NCBI RefSeq assembly: GCF_011762225.1
Contig: NZ_JAASQI010000005.1
Coordinates: 248,001-312,000, forward strand
Direction of reading: 5' to 3'
DNA length: 64,000 nt
DNA from: Pseudochelatococcus lubricantis
Lineage (GTDB): Bacteria; Pseudomonadota; Alphaproteobacteria; Rhizobiales; Beijerinckiaceae
Positions 42,210-51,081 of the stretch are shown in pieces. Each line of letters starts with the position of its first letter. Within the stretch, counting starts at the first letter, position 1. The translations under genes and the position numbers were made by a program. The notes beneath the pieces were generated by a model, which had not been told where the DNA came from, made no database searches, and was given only the letters and a program-made list of their open reading frames with translations.

Positions 42210-43241
42210 ATGAAGAACGCATTTCGGGCGAGCCTTGCCGCTCTTGCCGTTGCCGGCGTGTTTGTTGCTAACGGCGCCCTGGCCCAGAGCCGGGACACCA
42301 TCCAGATCGCAGGGTCGTCTACTGTTCTGCCTTTCGCGTCGATCGTCGCCGAGGAATTCAGCGCGGCCTTCCCGCAGTTCAAGACGCCCGTCGTCGCCTC
42401 CGGCGGCACGGGCGGCGGCCTGCGCCAGTTCTGCGAGGGCGTGAGCCCCAGCACCATCGACATCGCCAACGCCTCGCGCCGCATCCGCGCCGGCGAGGTC
42501 GAGACGTGCAACAAGAACGGCGTCAACGACATCCGCGAAGTCCAGATCGGCTATGACGGCATCGTCTTCGCCGTCTCGATCAACAAGGGCGATTTCAAGC
42601 TTGAGCCGGTCCACGTCTACAAGGCCATCGCGGCCCAGCTCTACATCGACGGCAAGTGGGTTCCCAACCCCCACAAGAGCTGGAAGCAGGTCGACGCCTC
42701 GCTTCCCGACCAGCCGATCGCGCTTGCCATTCCCGCCTCCAACCACGGCACCCGCGAGGTGTTCGAGGAGCGCGTGATCGCCGCCGGCTTCAAGGCGAGC
42801 AACCCGCCGAAGGATGCGCCTAAAGATGCGCAGACCGCTTTCCGCAAGGACGTGGTCATCGAGATCGCCGGCGACTACACCGAGACGCTGGCGCGCCTGC
42901 AGTCCGACCCCAACACGGTCGGCGTTTTCGGCCTGTCGTTCTATGACCAGAACCGCGACACGCTGAAGGTCGCCACCGTCTCCGGCATCGAGCCGACACT
43001 GGAAACCATCGCCGCCGGCAAGTATCCCGTGTCGCGTCCTCTCTTCTTCTATGTCAAGGGCGAGCACATCGGCGTCGTGCCCGGCATCGACGAATACGTC
43101 GCGTTCTTCCTGTCGCCGGAGATCGCCGGCGTTGGCGGCCGCCTCGAGTCCGCCGGCCTGATCCCGGCTCCGGCCGCGGAGACCGCCGGGTTCCTCGCAT
43201 CATTCAAGGCGGGCAAGAACCTCAAGGCTTCCGACCTCTGA
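42210..43241 (+). CDS. pstS: Phosphate ABC transporter substrate-binding protein PstS
   Basis: A 343-residue periplasmic phosphate-binding protein with a signal peptide (about 1-25, MKNAFRASLAALAVAGVFVA NGALA). The phosphate-contact segments are IQIAGSSTVLPFASIVAEEF and VVASGGTGGGLRQFCEG, then DIANASRRIRAGEVETC. It is of the alphaproteobacterial type with ASNHGTREVFEERVI. AAGATGGAAGAACGATC precedes the ATG. It is the first gene of pstSCAB behind the Pho-type array. Confidence 0.95.
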   Translation: MKNAFRASLAALAVAGVFVANGALAQSRDTIQIAGSSTVLPFASIVAEEFSAAFPQFKTPVVASGGTGGGLRQFCEGVSPSTIDIANASRRIRAGEVETCNKNGVNDIREVQIGYDGIVFAVSINKGDFKLEPVHVYKAIAAQLYIDGKWVPNPHKSWKQVDASLPDQPIALAIPASNHGTREVFEERVIAAGFKASNPPKDAPKDAQTAFRKDVVIEIAGDYTETLARLQSDPNTVGVFGLSFYDQNRDTLKVATVSGIEPTLETIAAGKYPVSRPLFFYVKGEHIGVVPGIDEYVAFFLSPEIAGVGGRLESAGLIPAPAAETAGFLASFKAGKNLKASDL

Positions 43242-43252
43242 GTCATTCCCGG

Positions 43253-43277
43253 AGGCGGCGGATATCCTCCGCCGCCT
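43253..43277 (+). other. Intercistronic hairpin between pstS and pstC
   Basis: A 10-base stem AGGCGGCGGA / TCCGCCGCCT with loop TATCC, 11 bases after the pstS stop. It has no U-run. Hairpins here typically stabilise the binding-protein message so that PstS outnumbers the membrane parts. Confidence 0.6.
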
Positions 43278-43286
43278 TCCCACCGC

Positions 43287-43314
43287 GCACGAAAAGACAA
43301 GCACGAAAAGACAA
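43287..43314 (+). repeat. 14-base tandem duplication just before pstC
   Basis: GCACGAAAAGACAA occurs twice in direct tandem, ending 4 bases before the GTG start of pstC. The copies hold only a poor ribosome site (AAAAGACAAGAAC), which would keep pstC translation low. Confidence 0.75.
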
Positions 43315-43318
43315 GAAC

Positions 43319-44692
43319 GTGATCCCCCTCCTCGTCGCCGCGCTGCTTCTCGTTCTCATGGGTATTGCCTACACGCAGGGCTTCTCGCGCAGCCGGGCGA
43401 TCGCCGCGACGGGCGTGCGTCTGCATTCGCGCCCCGCCTACCACGGCTCCCTCGTCGCCATTCGGTGTCTCCTGCCCGCGCTCCTCGTCCTCGGGCTGTG
43501 GGTGCTGTTCGGGCCGGGGATGACGCGCGCCTTCATCGTCGCGCAACTACCGCCGGACGTCGCGGCCCTGGACGAGCCCGCATTCCTCACCGCTGTCCGG
43601 CGTATCGAGGCCATTGCCTCGGGCTTCGGCGTCGCCGGGCAGGTGCAGCCGTATGAGGCGGCAGCCGGCGAGGCGGTGCGCCGGTTCCATACCTTCGCGC
43701 TTCTGGTCGTCATGGCCGCCGCTGCCGGCGTCGGCATTCTCGGCCTGCTGGCGGCGCTGCGGCGCATTTCGCCCACGCTGCGGGCGCGCAACAAGGTCGA
43801 GTCCGTGGTCAGGGTGCTGCTGCTCGCCTGTTCCGCCCTCGCGATCCTCACCACGGTCGGCATCGTGGTTTCGCTCTTCAACGAGGCGTTCCGCTTCTTC
43901 AGTTTCGTCGCGCCGGCGGATTTCTTCTTCGGCACGGTCTGGAATCCGGGCTTCGCCACCACCGGCACGGCGGCGATCGGGGAATACGGCCTGCTGCCGC
44001 TGCTGTGGGGCACGGTGATGATCGCGATCATCGCCATGCTCGTCGCCATCCCCGTCGGGCTCATGACGGCAATCTACCTGTCGCAATATGCCTCCGCCCG
44101 CCTGCGGAACGTGGCGAAGCCGATCGTCGAGGTGCTCGCGGGCATCCCCACCATCGTCTACGGCTTTTTTGCGCTGGTGACGGTGGGGCCGTTCCTGTCT
44201 GACACGGGCGCCGCCATCGGCCTCGACATCCGCGCTACCAGCGCCCTGACAGCGGGGCTCGTGATGGGGATCATGATCATCCCCTTCGTCTCTTCGCTGT
44301 CGGACGACATCATGCGCCAGGTGCCGCTGTCGCTGCGCGACGGCTCGCTGGGGCTTGGCGCAACGGAATCGGAAACCATCCGCCGGGTGTTGCTGCCCGC
44401 GGCGCTTCCCGGTATCGTCGGGGCGCTGCTTCTGGCGATCAGCCGGGCTATCGGCGAGACGATGATCGTCGTGCTCGCGGCCGGCAACAGCCCGGTCCTG
44501 CGTTTCAATCCGGCGGAGCCGGTTTCCACCATCACCGTCACGATCGTCAACCAGTTGACGGGCGACGCCGATTTCGCCGGTCCGCAGTCGCTTGTCGCCT
44601 TCGCGCTCGGCCTCACCCTCTTCGTGATGACGCTGCTGCTCAACATGGTCGCTCTTTACATCGTCCGCCGTTTCCGGGAGCAATACGAGTAA
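43319..44692 (+). CDS. pstC: Phosphate ABC transporter permease PstC (long form)
   Basis: A 457-residue permease, longer than the ~320 residues of E. coli PstC because of an extra N-terminal membrane and periplasmic part (about 1-150) that is usual in alphaproteobacteria. The transport core is at the C-terminal half: YGLLPLLWGTVMIAIIAMLVA, PIVEVLAGIPTIVYGFFAL, the EAA-type loop SLRDGSLGLGATESETIRRV and IGETMIVVLAAG. The start is GTG 43319. It is followed by pstA one base after the stop. Confidence 0.93.
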   Translation: MIPLLVAALLLVLMGIAYTQGFSRSRAIAATGVRLHSRPAYHGSLVAIRCLLPALLVLGLWVLFGPGMTRAFIVAQLPPDVAALDEPAFLTAVRRIEAIASGFGVAGQVQPYEAAAGEAVRRFHTFALLVVMAAAAGVGILGLLAALRRISPTLRARNKVESVVRVLLLACSALAILTTVGIVVSLFNEAFRFFSFVAPADFFFGTVWNPGFATTGTAAIGEYGLLPLLWGTVMIAIIAMLVAIPVGLMTAIYLSQYASARLRNVAKPIVEVLAGIPTIVYGFFALVTVGPFLSDTGAAIGLDIRATSALTAGLVMGIMIIPFVSSLSDDIMRQVPLSLRDGSLGLGATESETIRRVLLPAALPGIVGALLLAISRAIGETMIVVLAAGNSPVLRFNPAEPVSTITVTIVNQLTGDADFAGPQSLVAFALGLTLFVMTLLLNMVALYIVRRFREQYE

Positions 44693-44693
44693 A

Positions 44694-46058
44694 ATGGCCG
44701 ATATCGCCGTCGATATAGCCGAGCTGGCCAACCGCCGGCGCCTGTGCGTCAGGGCCAGCCTTTCCCGCCGCCATCTCATCGAGCGCCTGTTCCGGGCCGG
44801 GGGCCTCACCGCCATCGTCATCGCGCTGGGCCTCGTGGCGACCCTTTTCGGGATGATGGCCTCCAAGGGCGCGCCCGCCTTCATGCAGGCCACGCTGTCG
44901 CTCGACGTCACCTTCGATCCCGCGGTCATCACCGTCGCGCCGCCTCCCGCGCGCGCTGCCGGGCAGTCCGAAGCCGACTATCGGGCCGCCATGCTCGTCT
45001 GGCAGCGGCAGGTGACGCTCGCGAACTGGAGCGCCATCGTCGAGACTGCCGTGCGCAACGCCGCGCCGCCGGGCTTCGAGATCGACAGGCGAGGCGCGCT
45101 CGCGCTGGTCGAGACCAACGAGCGACACCGGCTGCGCGACATGTTCGTGGCCGATCCCGGCCTGCTCGGACAGACGGTGCGGGTCGACATGCTGGCCTCC
45201 GCCAACACGGACAACTGGCTCAAGGGCACCATCAACCGGGCGTTGCCGGACTCGCGCCAGCAGCTTTCCCGGCAGACGCGCACGCTCGCCGACACCCTGC
45301 TCGCGGAAGGCAAGATCCGCTTCGCGTTCGCGTGGCACCTCTTCACCAACACGGATTCGCGTTCCGCGCCGGCGGCGGCCGGGCTTGCGGGGGCGTTCGT
45401 CGGCTCGCTCTACATGATGCTGATCGTCATCGCCCTCGCCGTGCCGATCGGCGTCGCGAGCGCCATCTACCTTGAGGAATTCGCGCCCCGGCACCGCGTC
45501 ACCGATCTCATCGAGGTCAACATCAACAATCTGGCCGCGGTCCCCTCCATCGTCTTCGGTCTGCTGGGCGCGGCGGTGTTCATCCGCTACTTCGGCCTGC
45601 CCATGTCCGCGCCCGTCGTCGGCGGGCTGGTGCTGACGCTGATGACGCTGCCCACCATCATCATCGCCACCCGCTCGGCGCTGCGGGCCGTGCCGCTCTC
45701 CCTGCGGCAGGCGGCGCTCGCTGTCGGCGCGTCGCCCACGCAGACGGTGTTTCACCATGTGCTGCCGGTCACCTTCCCGGCGATCCTCACCTCCGCCATC
45801 ATCGGCGTGGCGCAGGCGCTGGGCGAGACGGCGCCGCTGCTCCTGATCGGCATGAACGCCTTCGTGGCCTCCATTCCGGCGACGCCGTTCGACCAGTCCA
45901 GCGCCCTGCCGGCGCAGATCTATCTGTGGCAGGGCAACGAGAACCGCAATTTCTTCGAGGCCCGCACCTCGGCGGCCATCATGGTGCTCCTCGGCCTGAT
46001 GATCACCCTGAACGCGCTCGCCATCTTCCTGCGCACACGACTGGAGCGTCGCGTATGA
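44694..46058 (+). CDS. pstA: Phosphate ABC transporter permease PstA (long form)
   Basis: A 454-residue permease with the alphaproteobacterial N-terminal extension (DUF3333-type, about 20-210, mostly periplasmic). The C-terminal permease core follows: [73 protein letters not shown] and [16 protein letters not shown]. The ATG directly follows the PstC stop. Its own stop overlaps the pstB start. Confidence 0.94.
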   Translation: MADIAVDIAELANRRRLCVRASLSRRHLIERLFRAGGLTAIVIALGLVATLFGMMASKGAPAFMQATLSLDVTFDPAVITVAPPPARAAGQSEADYRAAMLVWQRQVTLANWSAIVETAVRNAAPPGFEIDRRGALALVETNERHRLRDMFVADPGLLGQTVRVDMLASANTDNWLKGTINRALPDSRQQLSRQTRTLADTLLAEGKIRFAFAWHLFTNTDSRSAPAAAGLAGAFVGSLYMMLIVIALAVPIGVASAIYLEEFAPRHRVTDLIEVNINNLAAVPSIVFGLLGAAVFIRYFGLPMSAPVVGGLVLTLMTLPTIIIATRSALRAVPLSLRQAALAVGASPTQTVFHHVLPVTFPAILTSAIIGVAQALGETAPLLLIGMNAFVASIPATPFDQSSALPAQIYLWQGNENRNFFEARTSAAIMVLLGLMITLNALAIFLRTRLERRV

Positions 46059-46924
46059 CCGTTTCGATTCCGCCTGACAACACCGGCGCGCCCCACGCGC
46101 CGGTTTCCGCGAGCGCGGCAGGGCCGGCATACGGCGAGACCGTGCGCACACCGGACACCGTGCCGCGCGACGTCCGGCTCCGGGCCCGGCACGTCGACGT
46201 CTTTTACGGCGACAAGCAGGCGCTGTTCGATGTCTCGCTGGACATTCCGGAAAAGGCCGTCACCTCGCTGATCGGCCCTTCCGGCTGCGGGAAGACGACC
46301 TTCCTGCGCTGCGTCAACCGTATGAACGACACCATCGAGGATTGCCGCGTCACCGGCGAGATCACACTGGACGGCCAGAACATCTACGACCCCTCCCTCG
46401 ACGTCGTCGAGTTGCGCTCCCGCGTCGGCATGGTGTTCCAGAAGCCCAATCCATTCCCGAAATCGGTCTACGAGAACGTCGCCTACGGTCCCCGCATTCA
46501 CGGGCTGGCGCGCTCCCGGGCCGAGCTTGAGGATATCGTCGTCGCGAGCCTCAGGAGAGCCGGGCTGTGGGAGGAGGTCAAGGACCGCCTGCGCGAGCCC
46601 GGCACCGGCCTTTCCGGCGGGCAGCAGCAGCGCCTGTGCATCGCGCGGGCCATCGCCGTCAGCCCGGAGGTGATCCTGATGGATGAGCCCTGCTCGGCGC
46701 TCGACCCGATCGCAACCGCCGTGATCGAGGAGCTGATCGACGAACTGCGCCTGCTGTACACCATCATCATCGTCACCCACTCCATGCAGCAGGCGGCGCG
46801 CGTCAGCCAGCGGACGGCGTTCTTCCATCTCGGGCGGCTGGTCGAGGAAGGTCCGACCGAAGTGATCCTCCGGCATCCGCAGGCGAAGAAGACGCAGGAC
46901 TACATCACCGGCCGCATCGGGTGA
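46055..46924 (+). CDS. pstB: Phosphate ABC transporter ATPase PstB
   Basis: A 289-residue ATPase: Walker [10 protein letters not shown] (about 78-86), [20 protein letters not shown] as in all PstB proteins, [21 protein letters not shown], signature [15 protein letters not shown], Walker [17 protein letters not shown] and [14 protein letters not shown] proline/alanine-rich N-terminal tail of about 40 residues precedes the domain. It is usually followed by phoU and phoB; here a convergent small gene starts after 17 bases, so phoU/phoB/phoR must be elsewhere. Confidence 0.96.
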   Translation: MTVSIPPDNTGAPHAPVSASAAGPAYGETVRTPDTVPRDVRLRARHVDVFYGDKQALFDVSLDIPEKAVTSLIGPSGCGKTTFLRCVNRMNDTIEDCRVTGEITLDGQNIYDPSLDVVELRSRVGMVFQKPNPFPKSVYENVAYGPRIHGLARSRAELEDIVVASLRRAGLWEEVKDRLREPGTGLSGGQQQRLCIARAIAVSPEVILMDEPCSALDPIATAVIEELIDELRLLYTIIIVTHSMQQAARVSQRTAFFHLGRLVEEGPTEVILRHPQAKKTQDYITGRIG

Positions 46925-46941
46925 GGAATCGCGCGCCTGCC

Positions 46942-47382
46942 TCAGCGCGCCTCGCAGATGACGTGATCTTCCGCCTGCCGGCAGAGGAAGTCGCCCGGCG
47001 GCGGCGATACGCCTGCCCGTCGCGCCAGTGCGATGGTCGCGCGCGTCTCCCACGACCTGCCGGCGATGCCGCACCACAGCGACTCCACGGGCATGCGGTC
47101 CTCGCTGCCGTTCAGCAGGAAGATCGCGCCGCTCGCCGTATCCGCCCAGAGATCGAAGGCGATGCTGCCGCCAGCCTCCGCTCGGCCGAGATCGAGCGAA
47201 TGCCAGTGCGCGATGGCGCTCGCGCAGGCCATGGAGGCCGGGCCGGCGTTGGCGAATGTCATCGGCACGCGCGTGAGCCCCTCGCGGCCGCGAGGCGCCG
47301 GGCGACCTTCCTCCGCAACGGCCCCGCCCGCAAGCATGACTGCAAACGCGGCCGCAAGCGGCGGAACGGGAGAAAACTGCAT
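46942..47382 (-). CDS. Small secreted protein of unknown function
   Basis: A 146-residue protein with a signal peptide (about 1-23, PPLAAAFAVMLAGGAVA) and four cysteines in the mature part (SMACASA, SLWCGIA, DFLCRQA, HVICEAR), which could form two disulfides in the periplasm. No family is recognised. GGAGGTGTCGG gives a good ribosome site before the ATG at 47382. It is convergent with pstB and divergent from the nucleoside-type ABC operon, with no clear link to either. Confidence 0.7.
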   Translation of the reverse strand: MQFSPVPPLAAAFAVMLAGGAVAEEGRPAPRGREGLTRVPMTFANAGPASMACASAIAHWHSLDLGRAEAGGSIAFDLWADTASGAIFLLNGSEDRMPVESLWCGIAGRSWETRATIALARRAGVSPPPGDFLCRQAEDHVICEAR

Positions 47383-47434
47383 CCGACACCTCCGGAAAAA
47401 CAGAAAATTTCTTATCTTCTGTCCGACGATTCAC

Positions 47435-47476
47435 CTAGAACCTGTCCTGTTTACGTTGAAAAAGGACAGGTTCTAG
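47435..47476. repeat. Long hairpin element in divergent intergenic region
   Basis: A perfect 14-base inverted repeat CTAGAACCTGTCCT / AGGACAGGTTCTAG with a 14-base loop GTTTACGTTGAAAA, followed by ATTCTTTATTTTG. It fills most of the 142-base gap between two divergent genes and ends 48 bases before the ABC ATPase start. Its loop resembles that of the element at 30801. Probably a dispersed repeat; it can act as a terminator on the plus strand. Confidence 0.7.
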
Positions 47477-47524
47477 ATTCTTTATTTTGAGCGCTTTCCG
47501 GGCAGGATACAGAGTTCGAGGGGT

Positions 47525-49090
47525 ATGGTGGGCAGTTCCGTTTCAGGCGCCACGGCGCGGGAGGCGGTCGTTTCCCTGCGCGGGGTGACGAAGCGTTTTC
47601 CCGGCGTCGTGGCGAACGATCGCGTCAGCATCGATTTCCGGCCGGGTGAGGTTCACGTCCTGCTCGGCGAGAACGGCGCGGGCAAGTCAACGCTCGTTGC
47701 CATGCTCGCCGGCCTGCAGCGGCCGGACGAGGGCGGTATCGTCGTCGGTGGCGAGCCGATCGACATCTCCTCGCCGCGCAAGGCGCTCGATCTCGGCATC
47801 GGCACGGTGTTCCAGCATTCCATGCTCGTGCCCTCGCTGTCGCTCGTCGACAACTTCATCCTCGGTGGCCCATGGTGGAAGCGGCCGGACCGCGCCGGCG
47901 CGGCGGAGCGTATGCGCGCGCGGGCTGAAAGCATCGGGGTGCGGCTCGATCCGTTCGCACTCGCGGGCTCGCTCTCGCTGGGCGAGCGGCAGCAGGCGGA
48001 GATCGTCCGCGCGCTCATGCGCGGCAACCGCTGCCTGATTCTCGACGAGGCGACGGCCATGCTGACCCCGCGCGACGCCGAGCAGCTTGGCGCGCTGATG
48101 TGCCGTCTTGCGGCAGGCGGCCTCGCCGTCGTCTTCATCACGCACAAGCTCGACGAGGCAATTGCCTGGGGCGACAGGATATCGGTCCTGCGGCGTGGCC
48201 GCAACGTCGCTTCCCTGGGGCCGGAGGACCTGAAGGCGGGGGATGTAGCGGCTGTCACCGCCGGGCTCGTCCGCACCATGTTCGGCGCCGACGCGGCCGA
48301 CGGGACGCGCGGCCCGGAAGGCCGGCGGCGCGCGACGCCCGCGGGGCCCGTCGTGCTGGCGGCCGGCGATCTCGCCATCGACGACGATGCCGTGCCGGTC
48401 AGCGGTGTCGGCTTCACGATCCGGGCGGGAGAAATCCTCGGCATCGCTGGCATCGATGGCAACGGGCAGAAGCAGCTCGCCGAGGCGCTCGCCGGCCAGC
48501 GGCCGATTCGCGCCGGCTCCCTCACCCTGAACGGCCGTCCCATCGACAGGGCCGGCGTCGGCGAGCGCCGCGCCCTCGGTTTGCGCTACGTCACTGACGA
48601 CCGGTTGGGCGAAGGCACGGTCGGTCCGTTTTCCGTCGCCACCAATCTGGTGCTGAAGCAGATCGGCGAGGCGCCCTTCTGGCGCAAGGGTGTCGAGCAG
48701 CCAGCCGCGATTGCCGATCACGCCCGCCGCCGCGTCGGCGCGTTCGACGTGCGCACGCCCGGCGTCGGCACGCCGGTGGCGCGGCTGTCGGGCGGCAACA
48801 TCCAGAAGGTGCTTCTCGCCCGGGAGCTGACGGGCACGGCGGAGGCCGTCGTTTTCGCCAAGCCCACCTACGGCCTCGACGTGCGGAACACCCACGCCAC
48901 CCGCGGACGCATTCGCGAGGCGGCTGAGGCCGGATGCGCCGTGCTGCTTATCTCGACCGACATCGGGGAACTGCTCGAACTGGCCGACCGGATCGCCGTC
49001 ATGTCCCGGGGCCGCATCGTCGGCACGGTCGACAACGACGCGGACGCGCGCCGCAGGATCGGCGAACTCATGAGCGGGACGACGCAATGA
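47525..49090 (+). CDS. Nucleoside/simple-sugar-type ABC ATPase (YufO/BMP-family transporter)
   Basis: A 521-residue ATPase with two nucleotide-binding halves. The first is complete: Walker A GENGAGKST, GTVFQHSMLVPSLSLVDN, signature LSLGERQQAEIVRAL and Walker B CLILDEATAMLTP (the usual DEPT reads DEAT). In the second, Walker A is the degenerate GIDGNGQKQL of this family, the signature LSGGNIQKVLLAREL is present, but Walker B reads VVFAKPTYGLDV without the catalytic acid. So there is one working site per subunit, as is common. With the two following permeases it matches purine nucleoside importers (YufNOPQ, BmpDEFG). The substrate is not decided by sequence. Confidence 0.92.
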   Translation: MVGSSVSGATAREAVVSLRGVTKRFPGVVANDRVSIDFRPGEVHVLLGENGAGKSTLVAMLAGLQRPDEGGIVVGGEPIDISSPRKALDLGIGTVFQHSMLVPSLSLVDNFILGGPWWKRPDRAGAAERMRARAESIGVRLDPFALAGSLSLGERQQAEIVRALMRGNRCLILDEATAMLTPRDAEQLGALMCRLAAGGLAVVFITHKLDEAIAWGDRISVLRRGRNVASLGPEDLKAGDVAAVTAGLVRTMFGADAADGTRGPEGRRRATPAGPVVLAAGDLAIDDDAVPVSGVGFTIRAGEILGIAGIDGNGQKQLAEALAGQRPIRAGSLTLNGRPIDRAGVGERRALGLRYVTDDRLGEGTVGPFSVATNLVLKQIGEAPFWRKGVEQPAAIADHARRRVGAFDVRTPGVGTPVARLSGGNIQKVLLARELTGTAEAVVFAKPTYGLDVRNTHATRGRIREAAEAGCAVLLISTDIGELLELADRIAVMSRGRIVGTVDNDADARRRIGELMSGTTQ

Positions 49091-50142
49091 ACGTGGAACG
49101 GACGACCCGATCCGCCGCATGGGCGCGCGCGGCGCTGTTCGCGCTCGGGCCGGTCGCTGTGGCGCTGCTCGCCGGCGCGCTGCTGCTGCTCGCCATGGGC
49201 GTCGATCCGCTGGCCTACTACGGCTATGTGGCTGGCCGTGGCCTGCTTTCCCCCTCTGGCCTGCAGGCGACGCTCACGCGCATGGGGCCGCTGCTGTTGA
49301 TCGCGGCGAGCCTGATCGTCGCCTTCCGGGCGGGCATCTGGAATCTCGGTGGAGACGGACAGTTCCTGCTCGCCGCCGTGTCGGCCGCCGCCGCCGCGCC
49401 TGCGCTGGCGGCTCATGCGCCGGTCTGGCTCGTGCTGCCCGCCTGCCTGGTGCTGGGCGCCGCCGTGGCGGCGCTCTGGTCCCTGCTGCCGGCGCTGCTG
49501 CGCGCCTTTCAGGGCATCAACGAGATCATCACCACGCTGATGATGACGTTCCTTGGCGTGTCGCTCGCCAATGTCCTCATCAAGCTCGTTTTCCGCGATC
49601 CCGCGACGACCGTGCCGCAGACGCGCACGCTGCCGGTGGCGGACAGGCTGCCGCGCCTGTTCGACACCACCGTCTCCTCCGGCCTGCTGATCGGCCTTGT
49701 CGCCGTCGTGGCGGTGCATCTCGTCATGACCCGTACGGCATTCGGGCTGAAGCTGCGCACCGTCGGCGCCAATCCGGGCGCGGCGCTGCACGCGGGCCTG
49801 CCGGTGCCCATGCTCACCGTTGTCGTTTTCGGCATTTCCGCCGCCCTCGCCGGCCTCGCGGGCGCTGTCGACGTCCTCGGCACGCAGGGCAATGTGCGGG
49901 CGGACTGGAATCCCGCCTACAGCCTGACCGTGGTACCTCTCGTCTTTCTGGCGCGTTTCAACGGCTTCGGCACCATCGCCTTCGTCTTCCTGTTTTCCGT
50001 GCTGTCGATCGGCGGCGAGAGCGCGGCGCGGCGGCTCGGCGTGCCGGGCTACTTCTCCCTTGTCATCGTCGCGATCCTGCTGGTCGTGCTGGGCCTCGCC
50101 GAGTATCTCGACCAGCGCCGCCAGCGGAAGGGGGAGGACTGA
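49087..50142 (+). CDS. BMP-type ABC transporter permease 1
   Basis: A 351-residue inner-membrane protein of the BPD_transp_2 (LivH/RbsC-like) class with about eight to nine spans. RAGIWNLGGDGQFLLAAVSAAA, FQGINEIITTLMMTFLGVSLAN and LKLRTVGANPGAALHAGLPV are typical of the YufP/nucleoside branch. The ATG overlaps the ATPase stop (ATGA). It works as a heterodimer with the next gene product. Confidence 0.92.
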   Translation: MNVERTTRSAAWARAALFALGPVAVALLAGALLLLAMGVDPLAYYGYVAGRGLLSPSGLQATLTRMGPLLLIAASLIVAFRAGIWNLGGDGQFLLAAVSAAAAAPALAAHAPVWLVLPACLVLGAAVAALWSLLPALLRAFQGINEIITTLMMTFLGVSLANVLIKLVFRDPATTVPQTRTLPVADRLPRLFDTTVSSGLLIGLVAVVAVHLVMTRTAFGLKLRTVGANPGAALHAGLPVPMLTVVVFGISAALAGLAGAVDVLGTQGNVRADWNPAYSLTVVPLVFLARFNGFGTIAFVFLFSVLSIGGESAARRLGVPGYFSLVIVAILLVVLGLAEYLDQRRQRKGED

Positions 50143-50144
50143 GC

Positions 50145-51077
50145 ATGGGCCTGTTCACCGAAGCCTTCGTCGCCTCGCTCGTGCTCGGCGCTGTCGTCGC
50201 GGGCGTTCCCTTGCTGCTCGGGGGGCTTGGGGAGCAATTGTCGGAGAAGGCCGGCGTTCTCAACATCGGCCTCGAAGGCATGATGCTGATCGGAGCCTAC
50301 GCCGGCTTCGTGCTGGCCTACGAGACGGGATCGGCGGCGTCCGGCTTCCTCGCCGGCGCGGCGGGCGGCATGGCCGTGGCGGCCCTCATGGCGGTGCTGT
50401 GCGTCCGCCTCGGCCTCAACCAGATCGTTATCGGCATCGCGCTGACGCTGGGCGCCGAGGGCATCACGGCGCTTCTGCACAATGTGCGGTTCGCGACAAC
50501 CTATCCGCGGCTCGATGCGCCGGAGACGCTGGCAATCCCCGTGCTGTCGCGCATTCCCGTGGTCGGCCCGGCGCTTTTCGACCGTCCGGCGATCGTCTAT
50601 CTGGCGGTGCTGCTCGTCGGCATCATGATCTACGTCTACCGGTGCACCTATCTCGGCATCGCGCTTCAGGCGGCGGGCGACAGGCCTGCCGCGCTCGATG
50701 CCGCCGGTGTCGATGTCGTCGGCACGCGCACCGTCGCCGTTCTGTGCACGGGCCTGTTCGCCGGGCTTGCCGGCGCCTTCATGTCCATCGTCGCCAGCGG
50801 CGTCTTCGTTCCCTTCATGACGCATGGAAACGGCTTCATCGGCATCGTGCTCGCCATGCTGGCGCGCGGCAGGCCGCTGCGGGTGCTGGGCGGGGCGCTG
50901 CTGTTCGGCGTCTGCCTGTCCCTGACGACGGCGCTGCAGGTGGCTGGCGTCGACGTGCCGACGGACGTCATCCAGATGCTGCCCTTCGCCACGGTAATGC
51001 TCGTGCTGGTCGTCGCCGGCCGCCGCGCCAGCCTGCCGCCGGCGCTCGGGTCGAGTTACGAACGCGGCGCGCGCTGA
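50145..51077 (+). CDS. BMP-type ABC transporter permease 2
   Basis: A 310-residue BPD_transp_2 permease (YufQ-like) with about eight spans. LGEQLSEKAGVLNIGLEGMM, VRLGLNQIVIGIALTLGAEG, LQAAGDRPAALDAAGVDV and GNGFIGIVLAMLARGRPLRV are conserved. The ATG is 2 bases past the previous stop region. It ends the operon; no periplasmic BMP-family binding protein is encoded on either side within the window. Confidence 0.92.
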   Translation: MGLFTEAFVASLVLGAVVAGVPLLLGGLGEQLSEKAGVLNIGLEGMMLIGAYAGFVLAYETGSAASGFLAGAAGGMAVAALMAVLCVRLGLNQIVIGIALTLGAEGITALLHNVRFATTYPRLDAPETLAIPVLSRIPVVGPALFDRPAIVYLAVLLVGIMIYVYRCTYLGIALQAAGDRPAALDAAGVDVVGTRTVAVLCTGLFAGLAGAFMSIVASGVFVPFMTHGNGFIGIVLAMLARGRPLRVLGGALLFGVCLSLTTALQVAGVDVPTDVIQMLPFATVMLVLVVAGRRASLPPALGSSYERGAR

Positions 51078-51081
51078 CGGT

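Noticed and set aside
49119-50144. Plus-strand frame ahead of permease 2 that would fuse it to a 340-residue leader
   Set aside because: The leader is Arg/Ala-rich shadow of permease 1 read in another frame; the real start is ATG 50145.
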